Made by a program: the position numbers and the translations under genes | Assembly (NCBI GenBank): GCA_022825725.1 | Contig: JAJDWE010000023.1 | Location: 1 to 46,981, forward strand | Length of the DNA stretch: 46,981 nucleotides | Source: Gemmatimonadota bacterium | Lineage (GTDB): Bacteria > Gemmatimonadota > Gemmatimonadetes > Palauibacterales > Palauibacteraceae | Direction of reading: 5' to 3' | Notes under the pieces: model-generated | What the model was told of the DNA's origin: nothing | Seen by the model: the letters and a program-made list of their open reading frames with translations, nothing else | Databases searched by the model: none | Shown: positions 8,544 to 16,561 of the stretch, one piece after another | Position numbering within the stretch: position 1 is the stretch's first letter | Layout: every line of letters starts with the position of its first letter

Positions 8544-9562
8544 GACCCCAGGTATCCCGCGCGCTCCATGACGGGGCCGAACGCGGCTTCGATCCGGGCC
8601 GCGTCCGCCGGATCCATCTCATCCTTCCACCCCTCCGCCCGTCCCAGGCGAATGAACCGTCCCTCGCCCCGGGCACGCCCCGCGTAAGCCTCCGCGCCGT
8701 AGCGCCCCTCGAGGTCCCGCATCGCCTCGAACGACCCGAGCGCCACCGCCCGGGAAAGTCCCTCGGACGTTCCCGCGGGAACGTCTCCGGCGGGAACGTC
8801 TCCGGCGGGAACGTCTCCGGCGGGAACGTCTCCGGCGGGAACGTCTCCGGCGGGAACATCCGCTGCGGGCACCACCCCGATGAAGTCCGCCACGCGCCGC
8901 AACGCAGCCTCGCGGTCGGCGACGAGGTCTTCATAGCGCACGATGCAGACCCTCTCGCCGCCCTCCGCACGTCGAAGGGCGGTCGCGACCTGCCGGTCCC
9001 ATCTCCCCAGGTGCCGGTGCCAGGAATCGAACGGCGCGGCACCCGAGAGGTATCCGTCGACGAACCTCGAGAGCGTCATGTCCCGGTCATCGAACACCGT
9101 CGCGAACATGTGCCAAAAGGAGATCAGGACCGCCCGCGGATCGCGCACGAGATAGAGGGTCCCCGGATAGCGGCGCGGATAGCGGGGATACTCGTTCCGG
9201 AACACCCTCGGATCCGGGAGGTGGTCGTAGTCGGCGATCGCATGGTCTCGGCCATGCACGAAGGGAACGTAGTCGCCGACGTTGTACAGGTTCACGTCCT
9301 CGTGGCGATCGTTGGACATAAGCACGGCCAGCATGTACGCGAGCCATGTGTTCCCCGACTTGGGGTGTCCCACGAGAAAGACATCGGTGGACCGCAGGGC
9401 CCGGCGAAACTCGGGCTCCCGGAGCCGATTCCGAAGCCCGTCGCGCAGCCGGTAATATCCGACTCGGCGCTTGCCACGACCGAACCATCGCTTGAAGGCT
9501 GGGACCCGGCGGCGGCGAACCCGGGGCGGGTCGAGCCTGGGGGGCCGGTTCACCGCGACCAC
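8507..9562 (-). CDS. Sulfotransferase with internal DVPAG repeat
   Basis: A 351-residue PAPS-dependent sulfotransferase of the Sulfotransfer family. The 5'-phosphosulfate loop HPKSGNTW lies at residues 66-73, and the 3'-phosphate-binding strand is YLVRDPRAVLISFWH. The N-terminus is basic and has no signal peptide, so it acts in the cytoplasm, probably on a glycan or lipid-linked sugar. Between VADFIGVVP and the C-terminal domain lies an unusual low-complexity insert of six DVPAG units, encoded by a 15-bp tandem repeat. Its start overlaps the stop of the upstream fusion gene by 13 nt, which indicates one operon. Confidence 0.88.
   Translation of the reverse strand: MVAVNRPPRLDPPRVRRRRVPAFKRWFGRGKRRVGYYRLRDGLRNRLREPEFRRALRSTDVFLVGHPKSGNTWLAYMLAVLMSNDRHEDVNLYNVGDYVPFVHGRDHAIADYDHLPDPRVFRNEYPRYPRRYPGTLYLVRDPRAVLISFWHMFATVFDDRDMTLSRFVDGYLSGAAPFDSWHRHLGRWDRQVATALRRAEGGERVCIVRYEDLVADREAALRRVADFIGVVPAADVPAGDVPAGDVPAGDVPAGDVPAGDVPAGTSEGLSRAVALGSFEAMRDLEGRYGAEAYAGRARGEGRFIRLGRAEGWKDEMDPADAARIEAAFGPVMERAGYLGSCPADIRDTTPA
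8777..8866. repeat. 15-bp tandem repeat inside sulfotransferase gene
   Basis: The + strand unit GGGAACGTCTCCGGC is present five times without a mismatch (8777-8851), followed by one diverged copy (8852-8866). On the coding strand each unit encodes five residues (PAGDV, cyclically). Perfect identity suggests a recent or continuing slippage expansion. Because 15 is a multiple of 3, copy-number change alters a linker length rather than switching the gene off. Confidence 0.95.
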
Positions 9563-11241
9563 GGAACCTGCCGTCCGATGAGTTCCGAGACTTCATCCGC
9601 ATCGAAGGCGTACTCCCGTTCGAGGTGATCGCGCACCCAGTCCGGCATGGGGACGGGAGCCGAAGCGTTCACCGGCCTTGCCAGCGACGCTCCGTCCACC
9701 ACCATCTCCCCGGCCTCAAGAAACCCGAACAGATCCCGTATCAGATCTTCAGGCTGTTCGCGCATCTCCTCCAGGAAGCCGAAGAAGAACTGCCCGGGCG
9801 GGAAGTGCTCGAGCCAGACGCGCAGACAGCCCGCGTAGTCGCTGCGGCGCCGGACCGGATCGCTCTCGAAGTAGGAGATGAGTTCGTCGCGGCTCACCGA
9901 CTCCAGGGCTTTCCCACGCCAACGCGGGAAGCCGTTTCGCGCCTGAGACCAGGCCCGTTCGATCGGATCGCGCATCATGAAGATGAGTCTGACGTCGGGC
10001 ATCCACTCGGCGATCCGCCGGATGACTTCGGGTTCGAGAACCGCGTAGGCGGGCGTGAATTCTCCCCGGATCCGGCCGCCACCCCGAGCCGGGACGAAGC
10101 GGGCAAGATACCGAAGCCGATCGATTTGGTCGCGCGCGGACCCGCTTGCGGCCGGCGCGCCGAGCTTGCGGTCGAAGAAGTGGATTTCCTTGCGTCCCAT
10201 TCGGATCTGGGGGTGATGCGAGAGCTGCGCCGCCACCCAGCTCGTGCCCGCCCGCGTGGCGCCGATCCCGAGAAAACGAGGCATCCGGCGCGACAGCACG
10301 CGCTTGCGCACCGGCGACCCGCCCGGCCGCTCGCTGGCCGGAAGCTCACCGCCCGGGGATCCGTCTGGTCGCCCTCCGCCCGATCCGCGCGGCCGCGCCG
10401 AACCGATCCGGGCATCGAGAAAGGTCGAGGGCAGGCGGCGAACCGCGACATCTGCCCGCCCGTCGCGCAGCCCCCGGAAGGTCGTCCATTCCCGTCGCTT
10501 GCGGGGCGAGGGGAACTCCGTCGTCGACCAGTGATCGAACTCCTCCTCGTCCACGAACTTGAGTTCATGGAAACAGACGGGCGCGAAGTGGCGCGTGCGG
10601 AGCCAGAGGGGCCGGATGAGCTGTTCCCAGTGTTCGCGCTTGTGGAACCTGACGGGATAACCGCAGGGAGCGATCCGCACCTCCCGGTTCACCTCCCCGC
10701 GGCGGGCCAGGAAAGACCCGTCGGGCATCCGGTAGACCGTCTGTCCGGCGAGAGACCAGGCGGCGGGCCACCCGCTTCCGAGTCCGGCAAGCAGGCTGGC
10801 GAAGGCACTCCGCTGCTCGCGCGCGAGCAGCATGTCCGCGTCCCATTTGCAGGCGTAGCGCAGCGTGCAGCGCGACAGCGCCCAGTTCGTGAAATAGACC
10901 AGCGAGTGCAGCGAGTCGGCGGGCGTCCCGTCGTGCTCGGGCCCGAACCGCCCCACCGAGAAGGGATAGGAATGAAGGCGGATCTTCACCCCCGCGTCGC
11001 CGGATCGCTGCAGGCGCCGCACGATCTCGGCCGTGTCGTCGCGGCTGCCGTTGTCGATGACGTGGATCTCATCGAACACGGGAAGGATCGAGCGCAGGCA
11101 GTACTCGATCTTCGTCGCCTCGTCCTTCGCCCGCACGAAGGCGCTCGTCCCCGGCGCGCGATTCCGGCGCGGGAGGGAGAACGCGTACTCCTCGTTCCCT
11201 TCACGGCTTCGAAACTCCATCCGGCTGGGCACTATCGCCAT
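9550..11241 (-). CDS. Glycosyltransferase-sulfotransferase fusion protein
   Basis: A 563-residue two-domain protein. Residues about 34-280 form a GT2-like domain, with FVRAKDEATKIEYCL, the VIDNGSRDDT nucleotide-binding motif and KWDADM as the D-x-D site (about residues 132-137). A Gly/Pro/Ser/Arg-rich linker (about 280-318) leads to a sulfotransferase domain with FLGIGATRAGTSW (about 323-335; PAPS loop) and FMMRDPIERAWSQ (3'-phosphate site). The protein probably adds a sugar and sulfates the product, or sulfates the growing glycan. I placed the start at the ATG at 11241, because an earlier start (11511) would run across the divergent rhodanese promoter and leader. It is the first gene of the minus-strand glycan operon. 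Confidence 0.85.
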   Translation of the reverse strand: MAIVPSRMEFRSREGNEEYAFSLPRRNRAPGTSAFVRAKDEATKIEYCLRSILPVFDEIHVIDNGSRDDTAEIVRRLQRSGDAGVKIRLHSYPFSVGRFGPEHDGTPADSLHSLVYFTNWALSRCTLRYACKWDADMLLAREQRSAFASLLAGLGSGWPAAWSLAGQTVYRMPDGSFLARRGEVNREVRIAPCGYPVRFHKREHWEQLIRPLWLRTRHFAPVCFHELKFVDEEEFDHWSTTEFPSPRKRREWTTFRGLRDGRADVAVRRLPSTFLDARIGSARPRGSGGGRPDGSPGGELPASERPGGSPVRKRVLSRRMPRFLGIGATRAGTSWVAAQLSHHPQIRMGRKEIHFFDRKLGAPAASGSARDQIDRLRYLARFVPARGGGRIRGEFTPAYAVLEPEVIRRIAEWMPDVRLIFMMRDPIERAWSQARNGFPRWRGKALESVSRDELISYFESDPVRRRSDYAGCLRVWLEHFPPGQFFFGFLEEMREQPEDLIRDLFGFLEAGEMVVDGASLARPVNASAPVPMPDWVRDHLEREYAFDADEVSELIGRQVPWSR

Positions 11242-11323
11242 CGGCGCATTGCTCTCGAATCCAAGGCGCAAATATGCTTCCACCAGGTTGAAAGCGAGTC
11301 GAATTCGAGCGAAGAGACAACCA

Positions 11324-12250
11324 ATGCCGAACTTCAGAAAGATCCTCAGCCCACGAACCGCGGTCCTCACGATTGGGTTGGCGGCGCTGGCGGGTTCGGT
11401 ACAGCCCGGCTCCGCGCAGGCGAATCCGGACATCCTCGTGAGCGGCGACTGGCTCGTCGAACACCGCGATGACCCCGGTGTCGTCGTGCTGCATGTGGGG
11501 ATGGCGAGCATGGGACGACCCCTGGAGGAATACGTGCAGGGGGCCCACTACCTCGATTACCACGATATAGCCCTCGACCGGAACGATCTCATCACCGAAC
11601 TCGCGCCGGTCGAGGATCTCGTGGAAGTGTTCCGCGCGGCGGGCGTCTCCAACGACAGCCGCGTGATCGTGGTGGGAGACCCGGGCCTTCACGCCGCCCG
11701 CGTCTTCATGACGCTCGACTACCTCGGCCACGGCGACCGCACCTCGGTGCTCGATGGAGGACTGGCGGCGTGGAAGGCGGCTGGAGGCGGAGTCGCCACG
11801 GAGCCGGCGGCACCTGCGCGGGGCGACTTCGAGGCGGACGTCCGGGAGGACATGCTCGTGACCGCGGAGTGGATCCACGAGCGGCTCGACGACCCGAACG
11901 TGACGCTGATCGATGCCCGGCCCGAGGACGAGTACACGGGCGAGCGACCGGGGCGGGACTTCCTGCGCGGCGGGCACATTCCCGGCGCCTACAACCTCTA
12001 CTGGCAGGATCTCACGGGTGAGGACATTCCCACGCTGATCGACCTCGCCGAGGTCGAGGCGCGCTTCGAGGAGGCGGGGGCGGCGAAGGACGGCGTCGTC
12101 GTCAGCTACTGCCTCATCGGCATGCGCGCGAGCTACACCTACATGATTTCAAGGTATCTCGGCTACGAAACGAAGTTCTACGACGCCTCGTGGAACGATT
12201 GGGGCCGGCGGGAGGATCTCCCGCTCGTCACCGGCAAGGCCCGCAGATAG
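11324..12250 (+). CDS. Exported tandem-rhodanese sulfurtransferase
   Basis: A 308-residue protein with a signal peptide (residues 1-30, ending GSAQA) and two rhodanese domains. The C-terminal, catalytic one carries Cys263 in the loop CLIGMRAS, which matches the C-x4-R active-site loop. The N-terminal domain lacks a matching Cys, as is usual for the structural half. It resembles thiosulfate or 3-mercaptopyruvate sulfurtransferases (SseA/TST family) and would transfer sulfane sulfur in the periplasm. The ATG at 11324 was chosen for the signal peptide; a longer in-frame ORF begins at 11033 but overlaps the divergent gene. The ribosome-binding site (GAAGAG) is weak. Confidence 0.87.
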   Translation: MPNFRKILSPRTAVLTIGLAALAGSVQPGSAQANPDILVSGDWLVEHRDDPGVVVLHVGMASMGRPLEEYVQGAHYLDYHDIALDRNDLITELAPVEDLVEVFRAAGVSNDSRVIVVGDPGLHAARVFMTLDYLGHGDRTSVLDGGLAAWKAAGGGVATEPAAPARGDFEADVREDMLVTAEWIHERLDDPNVTLIDARPEDEYTGERPGRDFLRGGHIPGAYNLYWQDLTGEDIPTLIDLAEVEARFEEAGAAKDGVVVSYCLIGMRASYTYMISRYLGYETKFYDASWNDWGRREDLPLVTGKARR

Positions 12251-12268
12251 CTTGCGGGTCTCGGATCT

Positions 12269-12285
12269 GCCTTCGGATCGAAGGC
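12269..12285 (+). terminator. Short hairpin after rhodanese gene
   Basis: GCCTTCG and CGAAGGC form a perfect 7-bp stem with a 3-nt GAT loop between the rhodanese stop and the next ATG. There is no T tract. It could be a weak terminator or an mRNA stability element; it lies 25 nt before the next start. Confidence 0.35.
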
Positions 12286-12310
12286 GCAGGAAGCTGCAGG
12301 AGGTTGTGAA

Positions 12311-13846
12311 ATGAAGACCGTCTCCGGAGTACTCGTCGCCCTCGTCATCTCCGCCGCCGCCGTGCTTGTGCTCGTGGGCACGAACCGCGGCGAGGCCGCC
12401 GCGACGGAAGCCCCGTCGCCCGCCGCCGCATCTTCGTCGGTCGCCGTGTCTCTCGTCTCGCCGGCCCCGCACTCGATCGAAGCCGGTCCGGAGTCGCCGG
12501 TCGAACTCGTGCTCGCGCAGCCGCTCGACCCCGGCGGGTTCGATCCGTCGGCGCTGTCCGTGTTCGGCCGCTGGAGCGGCGTGATGACCGGCTCCGTGCA
12601 ACTCTCCGACGATGGCCGGCGAATCCGCTTCGAGCCCGGCGAGTCCTTCCACGCCGGCGAATCGGTCACGGCTTCGCTGCGCGCCGGGGAGAAGCTCGCG
12701 TCCGGCGGCGCCATGGAGACGGGGTTCGCGTGGAACTTCTGGATCCGGCCGCAGGCGGGGTCGCTCGACATGATCGACCGCGGCGCGCGGACCGTCCTCG
12801 ACGACGGAGAGAAGCACGTCCAGCCGTACGGGGCCTACGCCGGCGATTTCAACGGCGACGGCTACCCCGACATCGCGATTCCCAACGAGGTCTCCGCGGA
12901 CGTCCGCGTGATGTTCAACGACGGGAAGGGGGACTACAGCGAGTTCCGCGTCCTCGACATCCCCGGCGGGAGCTGGCCGAGCCCGAACGAAGGGGCGGAT
13001 TTCGACGGCGACGGCCTCACCGACTTCGTGGTGGGGAACGCGGGGAACGATCTCGTATCCGTCTTCCTCGCCGACGGGAACGGCTGGTTCGAACTGGGGA
13101 GCAACATCGAGTCCGGGCAGAACGTCCGCGGCGTGTGCATCGGCGACTTCGACCAGGACGGCTGGCCGGACGTGGCGGCGGTGAACATGTCCGTCGGTCC
13201 GGAGGAATCGCGCGGCAACGTGGCGATGCTGCTCAACAACGCGGACGGGACCGGTGATCTCCGTCGAGCCTCCGAGATCGCTTCGCCGGGCCAGGGCGAG
13301 AAGACGTGCGCGACGGCCGACGTGAACAACGACGGCCTGCCCGACCTGCTCGTCGGCGCCTACTTCACCGACGAGGTCCTCACGTACCTGGGGGACGGGC
13401 GCGGCAATCTCGAACTGGGCACGCGCGTGCGCGCCGGCGGCAAGCCGTGGATGATCGTGGCGGGCGACGTGAACGGCGACGGGAACGTGGACGTGATGTC
13501 CGCGAACCGTGAAGGGAACAACGTCGCGGTCCTCATCGGCGACGGCGCGGGCGGCTTCGCGGATCCCGTCGAGTACGAGACGGGCGACTCGCCGCTGGCC
13601 GTCGACGTGGGCGACATCGATGGCGACGGCGACCTCGATGTCGTCACGAGCGACTTCGAGGGCAACAGCTTCACCGTGCACGAGAATGCCGGCGACGGAA
13701 CGCTCGTGAACCCCCGCTCGTACGCCGCGAGCACCAACGGCTCGTGCGTCGTCATCCACGACCGGGATCTGGACGGGGATCTCGATCTCACCGGTGTGGA
13801 CGAGACGGACGACAAGATCTTCATCCTGGAGAACCCCGGCCGGTGA
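12311..13846 (+). CDS. Exported FG-GAP/VCBS repeat protein with Ig-like domain
   Basis: A 511-residue protein with an N-terminal signal or anchor segment (about residues 5-22). An SbsA-type bacterial Ig-like domain follows (about residues 45-145, VELVLAQPLDPGGFDPSAL to WNFWIRP). The rest is a beta-propeller of FG-GAP/VCBS repeats, each with a calcium-binding-like D-x-(D/N)-x-D-G motif: DFNGDGYPDI, DFDGDGLTDF, DFDQDGWPDV, DVNNDGLPDL, DVNGDGNVDV and DIDGDGDLDV. Such propellers act in extracellular binding; no enzyme site is visible. GGAGG lies upstream of the ATG. The stop is 2 nt from the following msrB start, which suggests cotranscription. Confidence 0.85.
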   Translation: MKTVSGVLVALVISAAAVLVLVGTNRGEAAATEAPSPAAASSSVAVSLVSPAPHSIEAGPESPVELVLAQPLDPGGFDPSALSVFGRWSGVMTGSVQLSDDGRRIRFEPGESFHAGESVTASLRAGEKLASGGAMETGFAWNFWIRPQAGSLDMIDRGARTVLDDGEKHVQPYGAYAGDFNGDGYPDIAIPNEVSADVRVMFNDGKGDYSEFRVLDIPGGSWPSPNEGADFDGDGLTDFVVGNAGNDLVSVFLADGNGWFELGSNIESGQNVRGVCIGDFDQDGWPDVAAVNMSVGPEESRGNVAMLLNNADGTGDLRRASEIASPGQGEKTCATADVNNDGLPDLLVGAYFTDEVLTYLGDGRGNLELGTRVRAGGKPWMIVAGDVNGDGNVDVMSANREGNNVAVLIGDGAGGFADPVEYETGDSPLAVDVGDIDGDGDLDVVTSDFEGNSFTVHENAGDGTLVNPRSYAASTNGSCVVIHDRDLDGDLDLTGVDETDDKIFILENPGR

Positions 13847-13848
13847 CG

Positions 13849-14271
13849 ATGAGATCGAAGACGATGAAGTCGAAGTCCGCGAAGTCGAAGAAGGAGTGGC
13901 GGGAGGAGCTTCCCGAGCAGGCCTACAAGGTGCTGTTCGAGGAAGCGACCGAACGTGCGGGGACGAGCCCGCTGAACGATGAGAAGCGCCCCGGCACCTT
14001 CGAGTGCGCGGCCTGCGGGCAGGCGCTGTTCACGACCGACATGAAATACGACAGCGGCACGGGGTGGCCGAGCTTCTTCGAGACGCTGCCCGGGGCCTTC
14101 GAGACGAAACGCGACTTCAAGCTCATCCTCCCGCGGACGGAGTATCACTGCACCGGCTGCGGGGGTCACCAGGGCCACGTGTTCAACGACGGCCCCGAGC
14201 CCACGGGCAAGCGCTTCTGCAACAACGGCGTCGCGCTCCGGTTCATCCCGGACGACGACCCGGACGACTGA
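13849..14271 (+). CDS. msrB: Peptide-methionine (R)-S-oxide reductase MsrB
   Basis: The 140-residue protein carries the whole MsrB domain. It reduces methionine-R-sulfoxide in proteins. Two CxxC zinc pairs (CAACG and CTGCG) are present, along with GTGWPSF, HQGHVF and the catalytic Cys124 in RFCNNGVALRF. The family's resolving cysteine, if one is used, is not obvious. No signal peptide is seen; the N-terminus is a Lys/Ser-rich stretch. Translation starts 2 nt after the preceding stop, and the gene overlaps the multicopper oxidase frame, so the three genes are likely one transcript. A link to oxidative damage in exported proteins is plausible but inferred. Confidence 0.95.
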   Translation: MRSKTMKSKSAKSKKEWREELPEQAYKVLFEEATERAGTSPLNDEKRPGTFECAACGQALFTTDMKYDSGTGWPSFFETLPGAFETKRDFKLILPRTEYHCTGCGGHQGHVFNDGPEPTGKRFCNNGVALRFIPDDDPDD

Positions 14272-16547
14272 TCCGACATCCCGCGCGGGCGCTGACGGCG
14301 GGGGCGTTCGGTCTGCTCGTCGCGGCGTCCGGCGCGGCGGGCCAGCTTCCGGGCTCCAGCGGAGCCTGCGAAGCCCGTAGCGCGGAGACTCGCGCCGCGG
14401 GGGCCGCCGGGGCGCTCACGGACACGCCGACGGGCCGGGTCGCGGCCGACCTCCACTGCATCAGCCTCTACTCCACGGCGCGTAGCGGCGACGCGCAGGG
14501 GTTCGTCGAACTTGGACGGGTGCCGTCGCCGTTCGGCGTGACGGTGACGCCGTCCGGCCACCACGTCCGCGCGTTGACCGCGCACATCGAGGGCCTCCCG
14601 CCACCCTCCAGCCTCGGGCCGTACACGGTCTACATGGCGTGGGCGACGCCGCTCGAGCTGGCTCCCGTCGTGCCGCTGGGCCCGGTCGGAAACGGCGAGC
14701 AGGCGCTGGGGCGCGTCGCGTTCAACAAGTTCCTCGTGATGGTCAGCGCGGAGGCGTCGGCCGATGTGACGGAGCGGGAGGGGCCGCTCGTGCTGCGGGG
14801 TCGCTCGCCCTCCGCGCTCATGGAGGCGCACGATCTCCTGGCCCTCGCGCCGTCGGCGACGCGGCGGGCGGCCGACCGGGCCCCGACGCGCTGGGACGCG
14901 CCGCCTGCGTATCCCGGCATCGCCATGCTGCCCGGCGTAATGGACCTCGAACCGCGCGCCCGCCCGGCCAGCCTCCGAAGCGCGGCCGACCTGCCCCCGT
15001 GGGAGACGCTCCCCGAGGCCGCTCCGCGCCAACTCGTCGATCTCCCCGATGGGGGCACGTTCGACCTCGAGGCGACCATCGTCCGGCGGGAAATCGAGGG
15101 CCGCCGACTCGCCATGCTCGCCTTCAACGGCCAGCACCCAGGTCCCCTCATCCGGGTCCCGGAGAAGTCCACCATCTTCGTGAACTTCACGAACCGAACG
15201 CCGTACCCGACGGCGGTGCACTGGCACGGCATCCGGCTCGACAACGCGTTCGACGGCGTCCCCGGCCTCACCCAGGATCCCGTCGCCCCCGGCGAATCGT
15301 TCCGGTACCGGATCCATTTCCGGGACGCCGGGATCTACTGGTACCACCCGCACCACCGCGAGGATGTCCAGCAGGAACTCGGCCTGTACGGGAACCTCCT
15401 CGTCGACCCCGCGGCCGCGGACTACTACGGTCCGGCGAACCGCGAGGAAGTCCTGATCCTCGACGACATCCTCCTCGACGACGACGGGCTCGTGGATTTC
15501 GGGGAGGAGTCGGCGAACTACATGCTCATGGGCCGCTTCGGGAACCGGCCCCTGGTGAACGGACAGCCGACGTACGGACTGCGTGTCGACCGGGGCGAGG
15601 TCGTCCGCTTCCACCTCACGAACGCCTCCAACACGCGCACCTTCAACCTCTCCTTCGTCGACATCGAACGCGGCGGCGTGCCCGACCCCGACCAGCGCGT
15701 CGCGGACCCCGACGTCGAGGATCCCCACCGTCTTCCGATGAAGGTCATCGCCTCCGACGTGGGCCGCTTCGAGCGGGAGGAATGGACCCGGAGCGTCGTG
15801 CTCGCGCCGGCGGAGCGCTACGTGATCGACGTCCGCTTCGACGGCCCCGGCGCGCACGCGCTCGTCAACCAGGTACAGGGGATCAACCACCGGCAGGGCG
15901 TCTTCCGTTCGGAATTCTGGACGTTCGGCATCGTGAGAGTCGCGTCACAGCCCGCGGCCCAGGACCACGGGGCCGCCTTCGAGACGCTGCGCGAACACGC
16001 GGACGTCATCGCGGACATCGACCGCTACCGGCCCCGCTTCGACGACGCACCCGACCGCGAACTCGTGATGACGCTGGAAACGGAGGATCTCCCGCTCGCG
16101 ATCGAACGTTCGATGGCCTACGACTGGGTCTACTTCAACCCCGTCGAATGGACCGGGACAATGCCGCGCATGAACTGGGCCACGACCGGCAGCGAGATTC
16201 GCTGGGTCCTGCGGGAGACGGACACGGGCCGGGAGAACGAGGAGATCGAGTGGAACTTCGCGGTCGGAGACGTGGTGAAGATCCGCGTCGTGAACGACCG
16301 GGGCGCCTTCCACGCGATGCAGCATCCTCTGCACATCCACGGCCAGCGCTTCCTCGTTCTGTCGCAGAACGGGGTGCCGAACGACAACCTGGTGTGGAAG
16401 GACACGGTCCTGTTGCCCGCCGCATCCACGACGGACATCCTGCTGGAACTGTCGAACCCCGGCCGCTGGATGATCCACTGCCACATCGCGGAACACCTCG
16501 AAGCCGGGATGAAGATGGTGATGAACGTCGCCGACGCCCCGCCGTGA
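14268..16547 (+). CDS. Exported multicopper oxidase with extra N-terminal domain
   Basis: A laccase-like multicopper oxidase of about 759 residues. All four copper motifs are present: HWHGIRLD, WYHPHH, HPLHIHG and HCHIAEHLEAGM (type 1 ligand Met at the end). It should oxidise phenols, amines or metal ions in the periplasm while reducing oxygen to water. Before the oxidase domains lie about 250 residues without a family I recognise, after a hydrophobic signal-like segment (ALTAGAFGLLVAASGAAG). No ATG, GTG or TTG gives a sensible start. The CTG at 14268 overlaps the msrB stop as CTGA and places the signal peptide correctly; GTG near 14064 or ATG at 14004 would require a long overlap with msrB. 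Confidence 0.85.
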   Translation: MIRHPARALTAGAFGLLVAASGAAGQLPGSSGACEARSAETRAAGAAGALTDTPTGRVAADLHCISLYSTARSGDAQGFVELGRVPSPFGVTVTPSGHHVRALTAHIEGLPPPSSLGPYTVYMAWATPLELAPVVPLGPVGNGEQALGRVAFNKFLVMVSAEASADVTEREGPLVLRGRSPSALMEAHDLLALAPSATRRAADRAPTRWDAPPAYPGIAMLPGVMDLEPRARPASLRSAADLPPWETLPEAAPRQLVDLPDGGTFDLEATIVRREIEGRRLAMLAFNGQHPGPLIRVPEKSTIFVNFTNRTPYPTAVHWHGIRLDNAFDGVPGLTQDPVAPGESFRYRIHFRDAGIYWYHPHHREDVQQELGLYGNLLVDPAAADYYGPANREEVLILDDILLDDDGLVDFGEESANYMLMGRFGNRPLVNGQPTYGLRVDRGEVVRFHLTNASNTRTFNLSFVDIERGGVPDPDQRVADPDVEDPHRLPMKVIASDVGRFEREEWTRSVVLAPAERYVIDVRFDGPGAHALVNQVQGINHRQGVFRSEFWTFGIVRVASQPAAQDHGAAFETLREHADVIADIDRYRPRFDDAPDRELVMTLETEDLPLAIERSMAYDWVYFNPVEWTGTMPRMNWATTGSEIRWVLRETDTGRENEEIEWNFAVGDVVKIRVVNDRGAFHAMQHPLHIHGQRFLVLSQNGVPNDNLVWKDTVLLPAASTTDILLELSNPGRWMIHCHIAEHLEAGMKMVMNVADAPP

Positions 16548-16561
16548 GAAAGGAAGTTCGC

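Noticed and set aside
11242-11323. Divergent promoter between the glycan operon and the rhodanese gene
   Set aside because: The 82-nt gap is AT-richer and includes TTGAAA and CATATT boxes, but none are at correct spacing, so I do not call a promoter.
9625-11472. 615-residue + strand frame opposite the glycosyltransferase-sulfotransferase fusion
   Set aside because: No domain or signal; the minus strand has clear GT and PAPS motifs.
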